This document shows positions 58,928 through 64,000 of a stretch of 64,000 bases of DNA, piece after piece. Position 1 is the first letter of the stretch. Each line of letters begins with the position of its first letter. Source of the DNA: Salvelinus alpinus (taxonomy: Eukaryota; Chordata; Actinopteri; Salmoniformes; Salmonidae); assembly GCF_045679555.1 (NCBI RefSeq), contig NC_092091.1, positions 70,856,963 to 70,920,962 of the forward strand. The letters are read 5' to 3'. Under the pieces are notes generated by a model that saw only the letters and a list, made by a program, of their open reading frames with translations, was not told where the DNA came from and did not search any database. A program made the translations under genes and the position numbers.

Positions 58928-59401
58928 TCAAAAGCACTTCATGGCTACAGACGTGAGTGCTACGGGTCGGTAGTCATTTAGGCAGGTTATCTTAGTGTTC
59001 TTGGGCACAGGGACTATGGTCGTCTGCTTAAAACATGTTGGTATTACAGACTCGGACAGGGACAGGTTGAAAATGTCAGTGAAGACACTTGCCAGTTGGT
59101 CAGAAAATGCTTGCAGTACACGTCCTGGTAATCCATCTGGCCCTGCGGCCTTGTGAATGTTGACCTGTTTAAAGGTCTTACTCACATCGGCTTCGGAGAG
59201 CGTGATCACACAGTCTTCCGGAACAGCTGATGCTCTCATGCAAGTTTCAGTGTTATTTGCCTCGAAGCGAGCATGGAAGTAGTTTAGCTCGTCTGGTAGG
59301 CTTGTGTCACTGGGCAGCTCTTGGCTATGCTTCCCCTTGTAGTCTGTAATGGTTTGCAAGCCCTGCCACATCCGATGAGCGTCAGAGCCGGTGTAGTACA
59401 A
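58928..59401 (-). pseudogene. LINE family B ORF, RT finger region
   Basis: A 157-codon frame upstream of the palm domain with [37 protein letters not shown] and [20 protein letters not shown] (the NDYRP signature of non-LTR RT motif 1-2). It ends at MKCF, where the frame shifts relative to the next segment. Confidence 0.88.
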
Positions 59402-59907
59402 TTTTAGTCCTGTATTGATGCATTGACCGTTTGATGGTTCCTTCGGAGGGCATAGGGGGATTTCTTATAAGCTTCCGGGTTAGAGTTCCGCGCCTTGAAA
59501 GCAGCAGCTCTAGCCTTTTTAGCTCAGTGCGGATGCTGCCTGTAATCCATGGCTTCTGATTGGGTTATGTACGTACAGTCACTGTGGGGACGACATCGTC
59601 AATGCACTTATTGATGAAGCCAATGACTGATGTGGTGTACTCCTCAATGCTATCGAAAGAATCCTGGAACATATTCCAGTCTGTGCTAGCAAAACGTTCC
59701 TGTAGCTTAGCATCTGTTTCATCTGAATACTTTTTTATTGATCTAGTCACTGGTGCTTCCTGCTTTAATTGTTGCTTGTAATCAGGATTCAGGAGGATAG
59801 AATTATGGTCAGATGTGCCAAATGGAGGGTGAGTGAGAGCTTTGTATGCGTCTCTGTGTGTGGAGTATAGGTGGTCCAGAGTTATTTTCCTCTGGTTGCA
59901 AATTTAA

Positions 59908-60919
59908 CCTCTTTTGGGTAGGGGGCAGTATTTTCACATCTGGATGAAAAGCTTGCCCAAAGTAAACTGACTGTTACTCAGGCCCAGAAGCTAGGATATG
60001 CATATAATTAGTAAAACACTCTAAAACACTCTAAAGTTTCTAAAACTGTTAAAATTATGTCTGTGAGTATAACAGAACTGATATGGCAGCCGAAACCCAG
60101 AGGACAAACCATCCCCCCCAACAACAAAAAATTCAGCCTACCACTGTTTTCAATGGCTGTCACTTTTATTATAAGGCAAAAATTCTCCCAGATTGCAGTT
60201 CCTAGGGCTTCCACTAGATGTCAGTGTTTAGAAAGAGTTTCATGCTGGTTTTTGGAAAAATTAGCCAGAAATTGTAGTTTTTCTAGGTGGCTCCCATTTT
60301 CGCTGTAGCGTTTCCAAGCACGTGGAAGAGAACGCGTTCTTTGGTATTTTTCTCCGGTAAAGACAATAACGATTCTCCGTCTTAAATTGTATTGTATATT
60401 TACGTATTAGGGTACCTAAGGTTTGATTATAAACGTTGATTGACTTGTTTGGAAAAGTTTATTAGTAACGTTTGCGATTCATTTTGTATGCATTTTGATG
60501 GAGGGAAACTGGGTGGATTATTGACTGAAAAGCGCCGGCTAAACTGAGTTTTTATGGATATAAAGGACATTATCGAACAAAAGGATAATTTGTGATGTAT
60601 CTGGGACCTTTTGGAGTGCCAACAGAAGAAGATCATCAAAGGTAAGGCATTTATTATATCGCTATTTCTGACTTTCGTGGCGCACCTGCCTGGTTGAAAT
60701 ATTTTTTTCATGCTTACGCGTGGTGTGCTTTCGCCGTAAAGCCTTTTTGAAATCTGACCCAGCGGCTGGATTAATAAGAAGTTAAGCTTTATTTTAATGT
60801 ATTACACTTGTGATTTTAAATATTAAGTTAAATATTAATAATTCTGTAGTTTGAATTTCGCGCTCTGCAATTTCACCGGATGTTGACCAGGTGGGACGCT
60901 ACCGTCCCACCTGCCCATA
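59908..60919. mobile_element. 1012-bp TTAA-flanked non-autonomous element (piggyBac-like) inside the LINE
   Basis: TTAA occurs at 59904-59907 and 60920-60923. LINE sequence matches on either side, and removing the insert plus one TTAA restores a continuous LINE. The ends (cctcttttgggtagggggca, and on the complement tatgggcaggtgggacgg) are weakly inverted. No transposase frame exists. TTAA duplication is characteristic of piggyBac, so mobilisation in trans is inferred. Confidence 0.75.
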
Positions 60920-61799
60920 TTAACATACTGATAGAAATTTGGTAAAATGTATTTAAGTTTCCCTGCATTAAAGTCCCCGGTTACTAATAGCGCCATCTCT
61001 GGGTGAGCGTTTTCCTGTTTGCTTATGGCGGAATACAGCTCATTCAATGCTGTCTTAGTGCCAGCCTCTGACTGTGGTGGAATGTAAACAGCTACAAAGA
61101 ATACAGATAAACTCTCTCGGTAGGTAGTGTGGTCTACAGCTTATCATGAGAAACTCTACCTCAGGTAGATATCGTGCACCAGCTGTTGTTTACAAAAATA
61201 CATAGACCGCCGCCCATTGTCTTACCAGACACCGCTGTTCTATCCTGCCGGTACATCGTATAACCAGCCAGCTGTATGTTGATGTTGTTGTCGTTCAGTC
61301 ACGACTCCGTGAAGCATAAGATGTTACAGTTTTTAATGTCCCGTTGGTAGTTTAATCTTCCGCGTAACTCGTCGATTTTATTGTCCAAAGATTGCATGTT
61401 TGCTAGCAGAATGGAGGGAAGTGGGGGTTAATTCGATCGCCTGCAAATTCTCAGAAGGCAGCCGGACCTTCGACCCCTCTTTCTCCGCCTCCTCTTCATG
61501 CAGATCAGGGGGATCAGGGCCTGTTCCTGAGGAAGCAGCGTATTCTTTGCGCCGAGCTCGTCAGAGTCGTGAAAGGAAAAAGAGGATTCTGCTAGTCCGT
61601 GTTGAGTAATCAAAGTTCTGATTTCTAGAAGTTATTTTCGATCATAAGAGACAGTAGCGGCAACATTATGAAGAAAATAAGTAAAAATATAAGTTACAAA
61701 CAACGCAAATAAGCGAACAAAAAAGCACAATCGGCTGTGGGCACGTCAAACGTCTGCCATCTTCTCCGGCGCCATTTGCAGCTTGGTCTCAGCAGCAAG

Positions 61800-62460
61800 G
61801 CACTATTGGAACTGGAGTCTTTAGGTAGCGGACATTTTTTGCCTTCAAGTTTACTATTTTTCAAAAACTGAATCTAGGGCATTATTTAGGATGCTTAAGA
61901 CAGAAGCTTATACTATACTAAATAAAACAAACTATTTGAACAACAGTGTAGAAAGTGTGGTTTCAGATAAACAATTTTCAACAAGATTTGACCTCATACC
62001 TTCACATTCCTGAATGTTCCATAGCTCCCAACTCTACTTGCTAAGTTACCAGTCAGGTGAAACTTTTAGTACAAAATCATAACTCTGTTTGTACGTATGG
62101 TGTCCAGTAGAGGTTGGTGTTTGAACGCAGCTTGGAATCGAAGAACGCACTGGAACCTCTGCAAAATCAGTGTGATCTCGCACTTTGCAGCACACCGTTT
62201 GAAAAAGCATGTGAACAAAGCGTCGGACATCATTGATGACGTACTTCTGATAAAGTGATACACGCATTGGCACACTACTTTGAAGTTAGCTGCTTAGTGA
62301 TTTCGACACAAGCCTTGGAGGTCCGGTATCAAACGTAACATCACCAATGAACAGGAAGGAACCCAGGGCACAACCACTTAGAGAGACAAAGGGAGAAGAC
62401 ACCTAAAGACTTAAATAACTGATATAAAAGAGGTATTGGTAAGATAGCAATACACATAAG
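61800..62460. other. Flank, no gene seen
   Basis: Complex AT-rich DNA. Two overlapping minus-strand frames (62046-62275, up to 75 codons) have no recognisable domain. Part of 62050-62330 may be an old dispersed repeat. Confidence 0.35.
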
Positions 62461-63273
62461 TAGTGATGGGACGATTGATACCGGAGCTCTGATACTCCAA
62501 TGCAGTTTTCAAAGCACTACTGATCTGACACAATGGCTGCATTCCAAACAGTTTAAAGACACCCTATCGCCTCAGCTCTCAAATTATGTGGACACTTCTA
62601 ATGATGTATCATTCATATCATGACGTCTGATGAGTATACACTGGCAGGGCAAGATGCGAGGGAGGAAGGAATTATTTTTAAATGGACAGCCCTTGCCCGG
62701 AAATTCCTCACTTGTGCATCCGGCGTTTTGGCTGACTTTTCTTAGCGGATGTACAATCATCGCAAATTTAATTATGGGGCGTTTCAGGCCCCGAAGTGAA
62801 CATAACTGTACACTCACAAACTCAATCAAAAATGAGGGCTGATGGGCTTACGTTGCGAACTTCCCTTGTTTGGCTAACGGGGATTCCCCCAAGGGCGTAA
62901 GGCGAGGGTAAGTGGACGAGGGTGTGTCTTTTATGAGTTTGAAACGCAGCCAATGTACCGATGCTCATTTCAAAGTAACATTATCACGTGATCAATGACG
63001 TGAAGCTTCATCTGATTACTTTGGTTTTTCAAACATTGGGTTGAGAAATGCGAGATCCCTCTGCTTTCGCTGTGCTTCTGGAGCTTTCTTGGATTCCGTG
63101 TTGCTTCAAGTTGCTTCAAACACTGACGAATGTACTTAGGATTTTTTCATGTAGCAATATTTGTGAATAATGTGGAAATCAAATATTCAAACGTTGCTTT
63201 TTATTGTTCACCATCAGATATCACTAATGTGCATTGTGTTGACTTCTTTATCTTGGCTGCATGTCCATGGGAC

Positions 63274-63423
63274 GATCTCAATTGCATACTCCTCAGGTCC
63301 TCGTCTCCTTTTCAAAACCCATTGGAGGAGAAGGTCAGAGGGGCGGGACATCTGGCTTTCTCATCAAATAGGTTTTGAGAAGAAGACGAGGAGAGAGGAC
63401 ACGAGTAGTATGCAATTGAGATC
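63274..63423. mobile_element. Foldback element, family F, copy 3
   Basis: The left arm atctcaattgcatactcctc plus aggtcctcgtctccttttca pairs with the right arm gagaagaagacgaggagaga plus ggacacgagtagtatgcaat tgagat. Outer ends resemble copies at 41546 and 54739. Confidence 0.75.
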
Positions 63424-63429
63424 TTCCCC

Positions 63430-64000
63430 ATCTCTGGTTGTGTGGATATTACACCTGTATCGAATCTTCCTGATTGTAGAGCCACTCACCCAATCAGCAA
63501 TGCCTTGTGGGGATTGGAGTTATTTGGGTTAGTATTTAGGAGGCGACGGCTATAGACACACCAAACTGAAGTCCCTGATGATGAAAGAGAAGTCTACTAA
63601 CAATGACTCAATACATTATGCCAAAATAAAAGTCAACATAAAACTAAGGCCTCAATAATCAGATTATTTCTAAACTGTAGTAGTTTTATTGTTTTCATAG
63701 ACTGAATTATACACAAAAAAAAACAATCATAACAACAATCATAAATCATTATCAAATAGTAAAATCCTAAACCAGCAAAACACTTTAAATATTATACGAT
63801 GTTAAAATATGCAATATATACAAAACAACAATACAAGGTTTGTGAAGTATGGAATGGGAGTGTTCTGATAGTGTCCTGTGCGTGTCAAGGGAGTGTTCAG
63901 TTTGTAGCTGCTGTTGTTGCCCGTCCAGTCGTTTGCTGTCTGCTTGGGGGGAGCCAGTCTGCAAACTGGGAGTTCGGCAGGGATTTAGCTGTTTCACCTT
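63430..64000. other. Window end, no gene seen
   Basis: AT-rich non-coding sequence. The minus-strand frame at 63785-63997 (70 codons) has no recognised domain and runs off toward the window edge, so a continuation outside cannot be excluded. Confidence 0.4.

Larger units (their letters stand above)
57511..61775 (-). mobile_element. Near full-length LINE, family B (minus strand), with a nested insertion
   Basis: In minus-strand order: a 5' end near 61775 (ggcgccggagaagatggcag), a degraded N-terminal region, an APE endonuclease fragment (VTGDFNAGKLKY, 60835-61047), a 1012-bp insertion, then the RT. The RT is split over 58928-59401 and 58210-58917. It retains [14 protein letters not shown] (motif A), [12 protein letters not shown] and an intact catalytic FADD ([10 protein letters not shown]). 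The 3' part and tail (57511-57900) follow. Stops and frameshifts make it inactive, although it is less decayed than the copy at 27573-30172. Confidence 0.9.

Noticed and set aside
57839..59401. Host reverse transcriptase or a domesticated gene
   Set aside because: The frames are broken pieces of one LINE with frameshifts and a nested insertion, with no sign of selection to keep them open.

Overview
This is a window of vertebrate nuclear DNA, almost certainly from a salmonid fish (trout, salmon or char). The evidence is the density and identity of interspersed repeats that I recognise from salmonid genomes: tRNA-derived SINEs, Tc1-like elements, two related LINE families with ATTTGATTTGATT-type tails, short foldback MITEs and a hAT MITE. 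Very long CA/GT microsatellites and large minisatellites also fit. Nothing prokaryotic is present.

Only one host gene can be supported: cxxc4 (IDAX), plus strand, covering roughly 8.2-36.2 kb. A probable non-coding 5' exon ends at a good donor near 8579. The main coding exon (10721-11584, with 5' UTR from about 10589) encodes a conserved N-terminal extension, the short-isoform core and a complete CXXC zinc finger. An intron of 23,052 bp follows. A 45-nt terminal coding segment (34637-34681) supplies the diagnostic C-terminus ending in AFRWFF. The spliced protein is 302 residues. Two poly(A) signal candidates lie at 35155 and 36222.

The 5' flank (1-8 kb) has no genes. It holds MITE-like foldbacks, a Tc1-like element with a SINE inserted in it, and a 43-bp CCAAT-containing minisatellite. 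The large intron mixes complex, repeat-poor segments that look like candidate regulatory elements with minisatellites, a 175-bp GT tract and a decayed LINE (27.6-30.2 kb).

The 3' flank (36-64 kb) is repeat-dominated. It has a broken, spliced piggyBac-derived transposase relic (39-40 kb), two 177-bp CA/GT tracts, and a G-rich minisatellite (45.3-46.2 kb). Next come a 40-bp x 43 array (47.3-49.0 kb) and a 29-bp x 87 array (49.1-51.6 kb). Further on are a hAT MITE with perfect 8-bp target duplications, LINE tails, a 640-bp foldback, a 26-bp minisatellite and a near full-length LINE (57.5-61.8 kb) carrying a TTAA-flanked 1012-bp insertion.

Nearly all long open frames other than the cxxc4 exon and the LINE/transposase fragments are translations of tandem repeats. 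I found no convincing undescribed biological system. The most interesting items are the array cluster at 45-51.6 kb, the piggyBac relic, the nested TTAA insertion, and the cxxc4 structure with its strong-context uORF. Family names for repeats rest on recognition without a database search.
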